From QWQI01 sp964608915 (GTDB taxonomy: Bacteria; Planctomycetota; Planctomycetia; Isosphaerales; Isosphaeraceae): 64,000 nucleotides of DNA. Shown piece after piece: positions 1-9,591 of this stretch; positions within the stretch are counted from its first letter, which is position 1; every line of letters begins with the position of its first letter. The translations under genes and the position numbers were made by a program. Under the pieces are notes generated by a model. That model was given only the letters and a program-made list of their open reading frames with translations, was not told the origin of the DNA and did not search any database. The stretch is taken from positions 1 to 64,000 of the forward strand of contig CAZSQA010000015.1 of the NCBI GenBank assembly GCA_964608915.1, written 5' to 3'.

Positions 1-39
1 TTTTCCATACCAGAAGTCGAACATAATCAGCGACTTGAG

Positions 40-3000
40 TCAATAACAGGCTCTAAGCTCACTTAGCGAGAGATCTACCAACCTTCTACCTGAGTCCAGC
101 TTCTCGATGTCAATCGCTTTATTGATATAGTATTCCGCTATTGACCAGTCGCCTAGCTCCTGCATTATTAACGACATATTAACGAAAGCAATCGCCAACT
201 CCGGAGAGTTTACTCCATATGATTTCTCCGCGATATCAATTGAGCGAGTCATCTCTGAAACAGCATCTTCCAATCGCCCTATTATCATGAATAGGATCGC
301 AATGTTATTCAAAACCATCGTCAATTTCGGATTGTCCAATGAATCTGATTCATGAATCGAGATCGACCTTTTGTACAAAGGCAGAGCATCTTTATATCTC
401 CGCATCTTTCTCAATAGCTCTGCATAATTATTTAGAAAATCTGCCAAACGTGAACGTTCCGGACGTCTTCTTCCCATTTCGACTTCTATCGCGATTTTAT
501 AACACCTTTCTGATTCAGGATATCTATCCAATTCGAACAATAATTTGGCATAGTTATTAAACCGAATAGCGACTCTAGGATCTCGCAACCCATAGATTTT
601 TTCGTAAGCCTCAGCGATCCGACGCAAAATCGGTTCAGCCAATTCATAATGATGCATTGCGTTCAGCAACATACCATACTTTTCTTCGAGGATCCCCAAA
701 TCACTTCTAGGGTCTGTATTTTCATTTGCCACAGACCTTAAGATCAGTGCTACATGCCCTTCCAAGGATTCCAGTCGTGATCGATTCACTACTTCTGAAG
801 GATCACCTGTGAAACGTTTCCGTAATGCAGCAACTATAACTGTGCAGACTTGAGATTTCCTATTCTCTTCCATCTTTTCCCGCACAACAGATTGTACCAG
901 ACGATGCATCTGTCCAATGTTCGGAAACGCATTTTCCGAACGGTCCAAAAGCAAATATCTCTGGAGTTCAGCCACCGCGGATTCCGGAGTATTCCAGTCC
1001 GGCTTATTCTCAGTTGGGTCAAGTTTATGGAGCTCGTCAACCAATATGGTCGGAATCGGTTCGGGGGCTAGGAATGCAAGATGATCCATCCACCATCGCG
1101 CCGATTTTGACAGGCGATCGAACGTGGTCTGCCATGTGGTCAGAATCGTCAGCAGTTCGCCGCCCTCGTCCTTGTTGTAGAGATAAGAATTCTTGAAACC
1201 AGCGAGTTCACGAAACTTCTTCTGCCAGCGTTCCCTATATTCAGCGATCGAGAGGCTTGGGGAGGCATTGATGTATGCCGCGGCCTGTTGAATGGCCAGG
1301 CTCAAACGTCCCAGATCGGTCGCCAGCCCTTCAGCTTCCTTTATGTCATCCGGCGTTTCGCGCCGATTTCGCTGTGTCAGCTTCAGAATCAAGTCACTTG
1401 CCGAAGACAATTCCAGCAAATCGAGCGGACGAACCTTGTAAAACTGATCGTTCCAGCCCCTCCAGCGGCTGGTGATCAGCACATGGCCGCCAGTGAGAGC
1501 CTGAAGCAATTTTTCGACATTCCCAGCGGCCGTTTCGTCGTCGACATTGTCGATGATCAGAAGCCAGCCAGGATGGCTCCTCAAATGGTGGAGCACGCGA
1601 TTGGCCTTATCGCGAGGAATCATGTCATCAGGAAGCCTCAAGTCGAGGCAATTCGTCCCCGCCAACCCTGCAAGATCACCGATCAGGCGTGCAAGATCGT
1701 TACCACCGACGAAGAGCAATGCATCGTAATGTTCCGCATACTTCCAGGCGTATTCGACAGCCAGCCGCGTTTTGCCGATTCCTCCAAGTGCATGGACTAC
1801 CTGAAAGAAAGGCGATTGGGCAGAAGTTTTATTCGCTTCGACGAACGCATGCCGGAGTTCTTCAAGGACTTTCTCACGACCGACGAAAAGCGTCGCGAGA
1901 GAAGGATACGGCAGGTTGTGGGGCTTTTCCCCCTTTGGTTTCGCCGATTTTTCGAAAACAGGAGGCATTGGAGGAAGATCCGGAATCTCCCCGACCGGTG
2001 GTGGGATCACAGCAGGCTGATTCGTGAGATGCCGAATCATTGCTTCGTAACTTGCGTCTGTCAGGAGAAATTTCGAAAGGCGATAAGAAGGACGTCCCTT
2101 GAGAACAGTCGGTATCTGGTCACGATCAGCAGATTCCAAAAGGATCGGCACGTATTTGTGAACCTTTTGTGCTTCGTAATAAATCTCATTGAGCCAGAGA
2201 ATCGATTCGAACAGGACTCCACTCGATTTGGCATTCGAAGGATTTGTGGCAATCTCGTGATATCGTTTCGTGCAGACGATCAGAACATAGTCAGCCTGGG
2301 CGACCTGTTCCGTCATCCAGCCGGGAAAGTTGGCAATCTCATTGGGCGGTACGAATTGGTCAATGATGACGTTCAGCCCGTTCGAACGAAGCGATTCCGC
2401 CAATGCCCGGACATTTTGTTTATGCGATTCGTCATCCCAACTGTAAGAGATGAAAACACGCAATTTTTCCTTCGAAGGAGATCCGTGAGTCCCTGGATCT
2501 GGCCGCCCTGGATTCGATCGATTCAAAGGACGCATTTCTTCCGCACCTGTCGCTAAGGGATTCACTTGATCAGCGTCGGAATCCATCGGACGACCCTCGT
2601 CGATCTTTCCTGTAGAAACCGACGACGAAAGAAAATCGAAAAGGTGCATGCTTCTGTGATCTCTGCCCGCGCTGAGCGATGGTTTGCGGAAGCCGTCGTT
2701 CAGATGGCCCGCACACTCCGTAATCGCGAACTCCAAAGATGCGAAAAGAGGTCGAGCGGCGCGTTTGAGAATCGGAATTCCGTGATAGTAAAACTGTCTG
2801 GAAATCTTGATCGCGTAGTGATCTTCCACATCGCCTTCATAGCCGATCGCAGAAATTCCAGACCGCTTCAGTGGAGCGAACATCGATTGAGAATGGCAGG
2901 CACTGAAAAAGATGAGCCGAGGCTTGATGCCTCGAAGGGTGAGCAAGCGGGCAAACTGGCTAGATTGCAAGGGCTCAACATTCCCGTTCGGATTGAGCAT

Positions 3001-3249
3001 TTGAAGACGGCGGTACTCGCCATGTCCGATCGCGTGAATGAAGCGGATCGAAGCGGGCGGATATCGATCGAGAATTTCGCCCAGGCTGGCGGCCGAATCA
3101 ACGTAATGATCCGCAACACGCAGCTGCCCAAGCTCTTCGAACTGGAGCAGCAGATTCTTCAGTTCATTTCGTTCGACATTGTCGGCAAGCCCTCCGACCT
3201 GAAAGGTCAAGATCAGAAAAACTGGAAGACCGGCGGAGTCAGGCGGCAT
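40..3249 (-). CDS. CHAT-SEFIR-NB-ARC-TPR protein (STAND immune-receptor-like)
   Basis: A 1069-residue protein with four recognisable parts. Residues about 8-180 look like a CHAT caspase-like protease: His76 in HAIGHGE and Cys118 in FFSACHS form the expected dyad. Residues about 263-400 are a SEFIR/TIR-like domain beginning LRVFISYSWDDE. Residues about 452-700 are an NB-ARC type STAND ATPase with Walker A GGIGKT (489-494), Walker B LLIIDNVDD (563-571) and the TSRW motif. The C-terminal 220 residues are Kinesin-light-chain-like TPRs. In known STAND defence proteins the repeats sense a target, the ATPase oligomerises and the N-terminal domain kills or cleaves; that role is inferred here. No partner gene is visible upstream, and downstream lies outside the window. 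The TPR-coding part is visibly more AT-rich than the N-terminal part. Confidence 0.85.
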   Translation of the reverse strand: MPPDSAGLPVFLILTFQVGGLADNVERNELKNLLLQFEELGQLRVADHYVDSAASLGEILDRYPPASIRFIHAIGHGEYRRLQMLNPNGNVEPLQSSQFARLLTLRGIKPRLIFFSACHSQSMFAPLKRSGISAIGYEGDVEDHYAIKISRQFYYHGIPILKRAARPLFASLEFAITECAGHLNDGFRKPSLSAGRDHRSMHLFDFLSSSVSTGKIDEGRPMDSDADQVNPLATGAEEMRPLNRSNPGRPDPGTHGSPSKEKLRVFISYSWDDESHKQNVRALAESLRSNGLNVIIDQFVPPNEIANFPGWMTEQVAQADYVLIVCTKRYHEIATNPSNAKSSGVLFESILWLNEIYYEAQKVHKYVPILLESADRDQIPTVLKGRPSYRLSKFLLTDASYEAMIRHLTNQPAVIPPPVGEIPDLPPMPPVFEKSAKPKGEKPHNLPYPSLATLFVGREKVLEELRHAFVEANKTSAQSPFFQVVHALGGIGKTRLAVEYAWKYAEHYDALLFVGGNDLARLIGDLAGLAGTNCLDLRLPDDMIPRDKANRVLHHLRSHPGWLLIIDNVDDETAAGNVEKLLQALTGGHVLITSRWRGWNDQFYKVRPLDLLELSSASDLILKLTQRNRRETPDDIKEAEGLATDLGRLSLAIQQAAAYINASPSLSIAEYRERWQKKFRELAGFKNSYLYNKDEGGELLTILTTWQTTFDRLSKSARWWMDHLAFLAPEPIPTILVDELHKLDPTENKPDWNTPESAVAELQRYLLLDRSENAFPNIGQMHRLVQSVVREKMEENRKSQVCTVIVAALRKRFTGDPSEVVNRSRLESLEGHVALILRSVANENTDPRSDLGILEEKYGMLLNAMHHYELAEPILRRIAEAYEKIYGLRDPRVAIRFNNYAKLLFELDRYPESERCYKIAIEVEMGRRRPERSRLADFLNNYAELLRKMRRYKDALPLYKRSISIHESDSLDNPKLTMVLNNIAILFMIIGRLEDAVSEMTRSIDIAEKSYGVNSPELAIAFVNMSLIMQELGDWSIAEYYINKAIDIEKLDSGRRLVDLSLSELRACY

Positions 3250-3508
3250 TCGGGTAAGGTTCCCTAAACGAATCGTTCATCACAGGTACTGACAGCAAGT
3301 TCAGGCGATCAGGGCCATTGTAGCAAAACTCCGATCGCTCTCATAAAATCTGGCGTCGAAATCGTACACTTCAAAATTAACGGGAGGAGGGAAACCGAAA
3401 CACTCCGCTTCGAAAGCGGGATTTCAGACCCATACCCTCAATCAAATGAACTTTCGACCGCATCAAACGACATTGGCGATCGATCCGATCCAGTATTAAG
3501 AGCGAAAA

Positions 3509-4789
3509 TCACCTCGGCCGTGGCAGCGATCGGCGCGATGTCGGCGTGGCATCGCCGCGTGCAGTCGACGCCGAGCTGGGTGCCACGTTCAGGCTCGGGT
3601 TCACAGGGCCGACACGTTTCGGGGCCACGCCTTCCGGCGTCGGGTCACCCGGCAGGACACTCGGAATCTCGGGCGCCTTCAAGGGTTCCGGCTCTTTGAG
3701 CCGGGCCAGCGGCGGCGGGTCAGAGACTTTCGCGAGATTGTCCGACGGGGCGTTCGCGTTCATGCCAGGTGCCGTGGGGCGGCTTCGTTTCGATGCCAGC
3801 AGACGTGGGTCAGAAATGTCGATGAACTTCTGTCCCCGCTTTTCCTGCGGCCGGAACTGGGCCATCCGGAACTCTTCGTTGAAGGGCTGATTCACCTGCG
3901 GGTTGTGCAGCCGCACTTCGATCGTGAGCTGATCGAGCGCCCAGAACAGCTTGATCTTCTCCGGCAACAGGACGGTTTCCGCGGCGGCAGAATTATCGTT
4001 CGAGCCTGGCGGAGGCACGGCCGAGCCAGCTTCGCGCGGCAGTGCGATCGTCTGCCAGCCTTCGATCTCGGCCGATGCCAGCAGCTTGCGCGGCGTGTGA
4101 TCCTCGAACAGCCGATGGGCGATCACGTCGCCGGCGGCGTCCATTTCGGTCTCTTTGATCCAGCGTTCTCCGGCCGGTCCGTCACGCCGCTCGCTGAAGA
4201 TCATGTGCCGCGTCGCCGGATCGCGGCGAATGTCGAGCTTCGCGATCTGCTCCGGCGTCATCACCTGCAGCCCCATCGCCTCCATCACCCATTGCGGGTC
4301 GATGTTCAGCGGGGCCGATGGCTGACCGTCTTCGGTGTAGCGGGCCAAGTAGACTCCCTCGGTACCGTCCTTGACCCAGAACCAGATCATTTCGTCGTTC
4401 GAACCGATGTCGGCCACCTGGCCGAAGTTGGTCGAAAGGTCGAGCTTGAAATTCCGGGGCCGTTCCATGGCCATTCTGCCGGAAACCCCGCCCGAGAACC
4501 GGCGGCGGCCGTCGACGCTGGTGAGCTTGACGGTCGGCTGGGCTTTAAGGGTTCGAACCTTGGCGGCGTTGTCGGACCATTTCTCGACGATCTGAGTCGC
4601 TGCCGGCGAAAGCCTGCGCTGATCCGCCCCGGGTCTGTCCAGCCGGTTCGGGCTGTTCAGATTGAGCGTACGGCACCCCGGCGCGAACGCCAGTGCGGCC
4701 ATCAGAACGATGAGGAGATGCGAACCACGACGCGACAAGAAACGGGCCCTCTTCCCTGAGTGACCATTCCGCTGATCTACAGATTCCAT
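3509..4789 (-). CDS. LolA-like planctomycete lipoprotein
   Basis: A 426-residue exported protein. The N-terminus has a basic stretch, a hydrophobic segment (LLIVLMAALAFAPGC) and a possible lipobox cysteine around residue 39, so it is probably a lipoprotein. The middle (residues about 60-250) reads like the LolA/LolB-type outer-membrane lipoprotein-sorting fold, with phrases such as PRNFKLDLSTNFG and IWFWVKDGTEGVYLA. The last 100 residues are a Pro- and Ser-rich low-complexity tail with no recognised domain. No strong Shine-Dalgarno sequence precedes the chosen ATG, so a start a few codons in is possible. It stands alone between two intergenic gaps. The function, perhaps in envelope lipid or lipoprotein handling, is inferred. 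Confidence 0.7.
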   Translation of the reverse strand: MESVDQRNGHSGKRARFLSRRGSHLLIVLMAALAFAPGCRTLNLNSPNRLDRPGADQRRLSPAATQIVEKWSDNAAKVRTLKAQPTVKLTSVDGRRRFSGGVSGRMAMERPRNFKLDLSTNFGQVADIGSNDEMIWFWVKDGTEGVYLARYTEDGQPSAPLNIDPQWVMEAMGLQVMTPEQIAKLDIRRDPATRHMIFSERRDGPAGERWIKETEMDAAGDVIAHRLFEDHTPRKLLASAEIEGWQTIALPREAGSAVPPPGSNDNSAAAETVLLPEKIKLFWALDQLTIEVRLHNPQVNQPFNEEFRMAQFRPQEKRGQKFIDISDPRLLASKRSRPTAPGMNANAPSDNLAKVSDPPPLARLKEPEPLKAPEIPSVLPGDPTPEGVAPKRVGPVNPSLNVAPSSASTARGDATPTSRRSLPRPR

Positions 4790-5107
4790 CGGCCGCCAGC
4801 AGGCCCATCCTTGGGCAAAAAGGCGGGAACCAACAAAGTGGTGTCAGCTCGAAGTCGCTTGTTCGATCGAAGGTTCGAGCGGGTTTTAGCCGATTCTCCA
4901 AGATCGGTCAACGGCATCTCACGAGGGTTTTTCCCGATGACGCAGGCAAAAACGATCGCCGTTCGCAGGACCAGTTGCACCGAATCGACCTCCCAAACCT
5001 ATCAGCCGGGAAGACATTCATCGAACTTGCCCACATCGGCCCGATCGGTCATGGGTAAGCCCCTTGCCCGTGCTGAACGGCAGCGATGATCGGCAGAAAA
5101 TGGGCGA
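4790..5107. other. intergenic gap, no gene seen
   Basis: About 320 bases between two minus-strand genes. Short open frames exist on both strands but none has a convincing start, composition or recognisable product. The left part should hold the promoter of the lipoprotein gene, but no clear -35/-10 pair was found. Confidence 0.5.
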
Positions 5108-6328
5108 TCAGAAATCGGAATCGGCCAGGGATTCGCCGCCAGCGCGCGTCGCCAGCTTCTGCCAAACACCATTGGGCGGCAGAGCCTCCATCCGAAACCC
5201 AACGCCGCGATAGGAGTCGCCGATTCGACCGCCTCTAATCGGCCAGCTATCGATCGAATTTCGGATGAATCGAACCGAGCCGTCACACATCAGCGCATTG
5301 ATCCCTCCTGCATGGCCGGAAGAAAACGTCTTGATGAAGGTATCCAGATACCGGGCATCTCGTTTCGAAGGGAGGAGCGTCAGCGTGGAATTTGGCGGAT
5401 ACGTTGAACTTACGGTCGTGTCGTTACCGAACGAAGAAGTCCAGCGGCAGACGGAAGTCAGCAAGTCATGATTCAATTCGCCGATCTGCCTTTCGCCGAC
5501 GAAGAGCGTATGAGACAAACCATCAGAAATCGATGCGATTCCGAGATTCGATCGATAATTCAGACACCCGTTCATCTGCCCTGCCGGATCAAAAACAGGA
5601 TCGGCGGGATCTTTGCACATGAGCCAAATCTCGCCTGAGATCGTTCCGAACGAGCCTGCGTAACTGGAAGCCGCAAACGGCCAAAACCCGTTGCGGGGAT
5701 CGGGAATTCCGAACCGGGATTCCGGCCCACCCGGTCCTGGAGAGGTCGAATAGGAATCCGAAGGGCAGAAGTAGACGCCAGGCCTTGCCAGCTCGGCCGC
5801 GAGATTTGCGAGCGAATGAGCCTGCAACCCCAGATTGAACGCAGCGTATGCAGGATTCTCATCCAAATAAGGTAGAATCCGCACGAGGAAAGAGAGCCCG
5901 AACGATGATTCGTCGGCCGGATCGAGCCGAGGAGCGATGCCAGGCGGAAAGACGCCACCGGCATCGTGATAACCATGCAAAGCCAGCCCGATCTGGCGCA
6001 AGTTCGAAGAACACCTGAGCCTGTCAGCGCGGGCTCGTGCCGATTGCAGTGCGGGGATGAGCAGAGCGATGAGAATCCCCACGATGCCGATGGCGACCAG
6101 CAGTTCGATCAACGTGAAGCCCGTTCGGCCACGTCCGTATCGAGTTCGGGAAATGCCACGACTTTCTGGCATCGATGAACGGAAGAACCGCGAAACCCTT
6201 ACGCCAGTCATCGATCGGTCGCTAATCACAGCGAACAGGCAGCACTCGATCGGTAAACTCAGCGCCGCATCTTCAGTCGACTGCGCGTTTGTCAACGATC
6301 CGCGATGCTCCGGAACCAGGTGGATCAT
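5108..6328 (-). CDS. DUF1559 protein with prepilin-type leader
   Basis: Planctomycete DUF1559 (SBP_bac_10) family. It shows the type IV pilin-like methylation motif GFTLIELLVAIGIVG followed by a hydrophobic helix, the family signature CSSNLRQIGLALHGYHDAGG, and the C-terminal GHAGGINALMCDGSVRFI block. Such proteins are thought to be pseudopilin-like envelope components of unknown function. The start is uncertain. The ATG at 6328 overlaps the upstream stop as ATGA and follows GAGGAGGG at good spacing, implying translational coupling, but it puts about 69 residues before the pilin motif. Internal ATGs at 6211 or 6172 give a more usual leader. The SD-like bases also encode the basic tail of the upstream protein, so they may be coincidental. 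Confidence 0.9.
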   Translation of the reverse strand: MIHLVPEHRGSLTNAQSTEDAALSLPIECCLFAVISDRSMTGVRVSRFFRSSMPESRGISRTRYGRGRTGFTLIELLVAIGIVGILIALLIPALQSARARADRLRCSSNLRQIGLALHGYHDAGGVFPPGIAPRLDPADESSFGLSFLVRILPYLDENPAYAAFNLGLQAHSLANLAAELARPGVYFCPSDSYSTSPGPGGPESRFGIPDPRNGFWPFAASSYAGSFGTISGEIWLMCKDPADPVFDPAGQMNGCLNYRSNLGIASISDGLSHTLFVGERQIGELNHDLLTSVCRWTSSFGNDTTVSSTYPPNSTLTLLPSKRDARYLDTFIKTFSSGHAGGINALMCDGSVRFIRNSIDSWPIRGGRIGDSYRGVGFRMEALPPNGVWQKLATRAGGESLADSDF

Positions 6329-7437
6329 ACCGCCCTCCTCTTCCGAAAGACAACGACGGCCGACGCGATGACGAGTACCGTCGTCAATACCACGAACCAG
6401 GTCGCGAATCGTCGCTGGGGTTTCCATAAAGTGCTCTCAGGCTTGGCCGTGCTCACGAGCGATTCGAATCGGGACCGTCGCTCGCCTACAGCAAACGTGT
6501 CACCACTGGCCACATCCAGGATTTTGCTCCCTTCCGGGAATGAACGGTCTTCTTCCGTGGGAGACCAACCTGTTTCGAATCCGTTGATTTCGCATGTCAA
6601 TTCACCGGCTTTCTGGTTCGGATGCCTCGAGGGATGGCCGTAAATTTCCATCCGAATGCGGGTTGGGAGGAACAGGAATTGATCGACGGGAGTCGAACCG
6701 CTGCAATGGATCGCGCGCTTGAGAGGACCGGTTCGGGTCCATCGCCATTCGCGCTTGACGATCATGTAATTCCTGGCGACAGCGAGCCACAGCTTGTCGA
6801 TCCCGTCATGTTCCAGAACCACGCAATCAAACCCATTGACAATCTCGTCGTTCGCCCTGCGGTAATTACCTTTCGCGACGATATCGACCAGGCGATACCG
6901 TTCGCCGGGCTGATCGCCGCTGATATTTCTGAAAGGAAGATCGAGATTGTCAAGTGGAAATCCGATCATGTCCCGGAAATGATCGTCACCGAGCTTCGCA
7001 CTCGGGGCCAGCCTCTGATGTCGGACGATCGTCATCCGGTCGGCATCGCCTGATCCCTTCGAGGCATAGGATCGCTCGCCATCCCACATTTTCAAGAACC
7101 GATACGACCGGCCTGGTTCGTTGCCCTCGGCGATCAGATCCGAAAAATAGGAGCCGCCACGATACGAAGAACGCTCCGTCCATGCGAATCTCGATCTTCC
7201 CGGGCGGCGAGTAGTTCCCTTCGCGGGCGCGCTGATTCCGGGCGGGAAATAAGCGTTCCCCAGCGCAGGATCGTCCGGAACGAACCGGACAAGTTCGAAC
7301 TTCTTGGAGACCGTCCACCCGCGTGAATCCAGTGCACGCCACGAATCCTGAGCGGCCTGAACGCCCAATTCGAGCGACAGTGCTTGCTCATCTGGCTGTA
7401 TGAAAGCCAACGCCAAAGTGATCAATGCAACCGACAT
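6325..7437 (-). CDS. exported protein with C-terminal membrane anchor
   Basis: Unrecognised 370-residue protein. From the ATG at 7437 it begins with a short hydrophobic signal-like segment (MSVALITLALAFIQ). A longer GTG start at 7542 is possible but less likely. It ends in a single transmembrane segment (WFVVLTTVLVIASAVVVF) followed by RKRRAV, so most of the protein should lie outside the cytoplasm with a short basic cytoplasmic tail. The central part resembles secreted planctomycete proteins of LolA-like character found beside DUF1559 genes, but I see no catalytic motif. Its stop overlaps a possible start of the DUF1559 gene by 4 bases, so the two probably form an operon and may act together in the envelope. 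Confidence 0.7.
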   Translation of the reverse strand: MSVALITLALAFIQPDEQALSLELGVQAAQDSWRALDSRGWTVSKKFELVRFVPDDPALGNAYFPPGISAPAKGTTRRPGRSRFAWTERSSYRGGSYFSDLIAEGNEPGRSYRFLKMWDGERSYASKGSGDADRMTIVRHQRLAPSAKLGDDHFRDMIGFPLDNLDLPFRNISGDQPGERYRLVDIVAKGNYRRANDEIVNGFDCVVLEHDGIDKLWLAVARNYMIVKREWRWTRTGPLKRAIHCSGSTPVDQFLFLPTRIRMEIYGHPSRHPNQKAGELTCEINGFETGWSPTEEDRSFPEGSKILDVASGDTFAVGERRSRFESLVSTAKPESTLWKPQRRFATWFVVLTTVLVIASAVVVFRKRRAV

Positions 7438-7970
7438 TTCGCACCAGCTTCCGACCAGAAGAAGCGAATCGCAGCCAGGAAGAACATGCCGACCACTGAT
7501 GTGCCTTAAACGGACGAAGAGGCTTTCGATACCTATCGCCACCGAGCGTACCGGAGAACTTGAAGTGGCCCCTGCAAGTTTGAGCTGGAGAGCGGTCCAT
7601 CGACGGCTGCATTCGGAACGGAAGGCCGATTCGCTGAAATTGTCGCTATGTCGCGGTCACATGGAAACCGTGCATACAACCTCGCTGGCGAACATCGGGT
7701 GCGACGAAATCATCTGAACATCGATACTTCGCATTCGAACACAAGATCAGGCATCGCTGAGTTACGACTTTATGAATCCTTGAAACCCGATTCCTTGTCA
7801 ACTCTTTTTTGGGGAATTCGGGGACGGGCAATCGGACAGGGAGTTTCGGACTATACGAGCTACCACTCTCGACACCGTTTCGTTAGAATTCATACGAATG
7901 TCGCGGTTCTCAGTCCGAAGGATGACTTCCGAACCACCTTCCGTTTTCGATCCCTGTTCAGGTACCCCGA
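7438..7970. other. divergent intergenic region upstream of nusB
   Basis: About 530 bases separate the divergently read envelope gene and nusB, so promoters for both should lie here. Several short overlapping frames are present on both strands but none has recognisable content. TATACG (about 7854) and TAGAAT (about 7885) resemble -10 boxes, but neither has a good -35 partner. Confidence 0.45.
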
Positions 7971-8546
7971 ATGCGTCGGACCCGAGGCCGTGAAGTCGCC
8001 CTTCAAACCCTTTACCAAAAAGAACTTAACCCAGGCGTCGGCGCACGCTGGATCAACACCTTCGTGCGGCGCAGGCTGAAGAACACGCCCCAACTACTGG
8101 ACTTCACCAAGTCGCTTATCGCTGGCGTCGAGGAGCACAAGTCGGACCTCGACCAGCGAATCCAGGCCATTTCGGAAAACTGGCGGCTGGACCGCATGCC
8201 GCCCCTGGATCGTAACATCCTGCGGCTCGGCCTTTACGAGATTCGGTTCGGCGGCGAGGAAACGCCCCCCGCTGTCGCTCTGGACGAAGCCGTCGAACTC
8301 GCCAAAAGATACGGAACCGACCAATCGGGCAAATTCGTCAACGGCCTGCTCGACCAGTTCCTGCCCGGCAAACCCGGGGCTCTCCTGAAGTTCGACAAAA
8401 CTCCGGAACCCGAAGCCGAAGCCACGGAATCGACGGACACGAGCCCAGAACCGCCCCCGGAATCGACGACCGGTGAAGCGACGGTCACCGCCAACGGCGA
8501 GACGGATGCGAGCGCGGTCATCGCGACTGGCGAAGCGGGCGAGTGA
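7971..8546 (+). CDS. nusB: transcription antitermination factor NusB
   Basis: NusB binds boxA RNA with NusE (S10) and supports antitermination in rRNA operons. The N-terminus (MRRTRGREVALQTLYQKE) and the block LDRNILRLGLYEIRF followed by ALDEAVELAKRYG and FVNGLLD are the diagnostic parts of the all-helical NusB fold, covering residues 1-140. Beyond that is a 50-residue tail rich in Glu, Pro and Thr that is absent from the usual 130-150 residue protein. It is probably disordered. ftsY follows 60 bases later in the same direction, so the two may be co-transcribed. Confidence 0.95.
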   Translation: MRRTRGREVALQTLYQKELNPGVGARWINTFVRRRLKNTPQLLDFTKSLIAGVEEHKSDLDQRIQAISENWRLDRMPPLDRNILRLGLYEIRFGGEETPPAVALDEAVELAKRYGTDQSGKFVNGLLDQFLPGKPGALLKFDKTPEPEAEATESTDTSPEPPPESTTGEATVTANGETDASAVIATGEAGE

Positions 8547-8606
8547 AACGCTTTTGACGGCAAGTCGAGCGATTCGAACACGTTTCAAGTATCGGAATCG
8601 ATCTCT

Positions 8607-9524
8607 ATGTCTTCCTGGTGGACACGCATCAAATCCGGCCTCGCGCGGACTGCGCGGCTCTTCGATGTCCGTAACTGGTTCGGCAAAAAGGTCGATCAGG
8701 ATCTGTTGGACGATCTCGAAGCCCGGCTGATTCAGGCGGACGTCGGCGTCAAGGCGACGGCCCGGATCCTCGACGAAGTCCGTGCCGAATTCGCGGGCAA
8801 AACGGCTGACGCCTCGCTCGTCGACTTCCTCAAAGCCCGGCTGGTCGTTCTGCTGGAAACCGACGAAGCCGGCAAATCCGCCCCCACGGCCACGCAGCCC
8901 GAGCCCGGCTCACCGCTCGTGATCCTCGTCGCAGGCATCAACGGCGCAGGCAAGACGACTTCCATCGCGAAATTGTCGAAACGCTTCGTCGGAGAAGGAA
9001 AATCGGTCGTCCTGGCCGCATGCGACACTTTCCGCGCCGCCGCCGCCGACCAGCTCGGAATCTGGGCCGGGCGGATCGGGGCCGATCTCGTGCGCGGAAA
9101 CGAAGGGGCCGACCCCGCCAGCGTCGCCCATGACGCCTGCCAGCGGGCCATTTCGCGCAAGACCGACGTTCTGATCGTGGACACTGCCGGCCGCCTGCAC
9201 ACGCAGGAACACCTGATGCGCGAGATCGAAAAGATCCGTAACGTCATCGCTCGCAAGATCCCCGGCGCCCCGCACGAGTGCCTGCTGGTGCTCGACGGCA
9301 CGATCGGTCAGAATGCCTTGAAGCAGGCCGAAGTCTTCACCAGGGCACTTACCTGCACTGGTGTCATCCTCACCAAACTCGACGGCACAGCCAAAGGCGG
9401 CATCGTCATCCCGATCCGCCGCCAGCTCGGGTTGCCGGTCAAATACGTGGGCATGGGCGAAGGGGTCGACGACTTTTATCCCTTCGACCCTAAAGAATTC
9501 GTCGAGGCCATGATCGGCACCTGA
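8607..9524 (+). CDS. ftsY: signal recognition particle receptor FtsY
   Basis: SRP receptor GTPase that docks SRP-ribosome complexes at the membrane for co-translational insertion. It is an NG-domain protein of 305 residues. An N domain of four helices is followed by G1 GINGAGKTT (110-118), the DTFRAAAADQL insertion-box motif (140-150), G3 DTAGRLHT (192-199), G4 TKLD and the closing motif GMGEGVDDFYPFDP. The long acidic A domain of E. coli FtsY is missing, as in many bacteria, and membrane contact would rely on the N-terminal basic, aromatic segment (MSSWWTRIKSGLARTARLF). It follows nusB in the same direction. Confidence 0.97.
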   Translation: MSSWWTRIKSGLARTARLFDVRNWFGKKVDQDLLDDLEARLIQADVGVKATARILDEVRAEFAGKTADASLVDFLKARLVVLLETDEAGKSAPTATQPEPGSPLVILVAGINGAGKTTSIAKLSKRFVGEGKSVVLAACDTFRAAAADQLGIWAGRIGADLVRGNEGADPASVAHDACQRAISRKTDVLIVDTAGRLHTQEHLMREIEKIRNVIARKIPGAPHECLLVLDGTIGQNALKQAEVFTRALTCTGVILTKLDGTAKGGIVIPIRRQLGLPVKYVGMGEGVDDFYPFDPKEFVEAMIGT

Positions 9525-9591
9525 CGGATCTCGAAAGCCAGGTCAATTCGTTCACCGATTCGGATCGGGGATTTCGAGACAGGATTTGGCC

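Noticed and set aside
1288..2556. A 422-codon plus-strand open frame
   Set aside because: It is antisense to the CHAT-SEFIR-NB-ARC gene, has no recognisable domain, and its residue pattern (Arg/Pro/Phe-rich) is that of a shadow frame.
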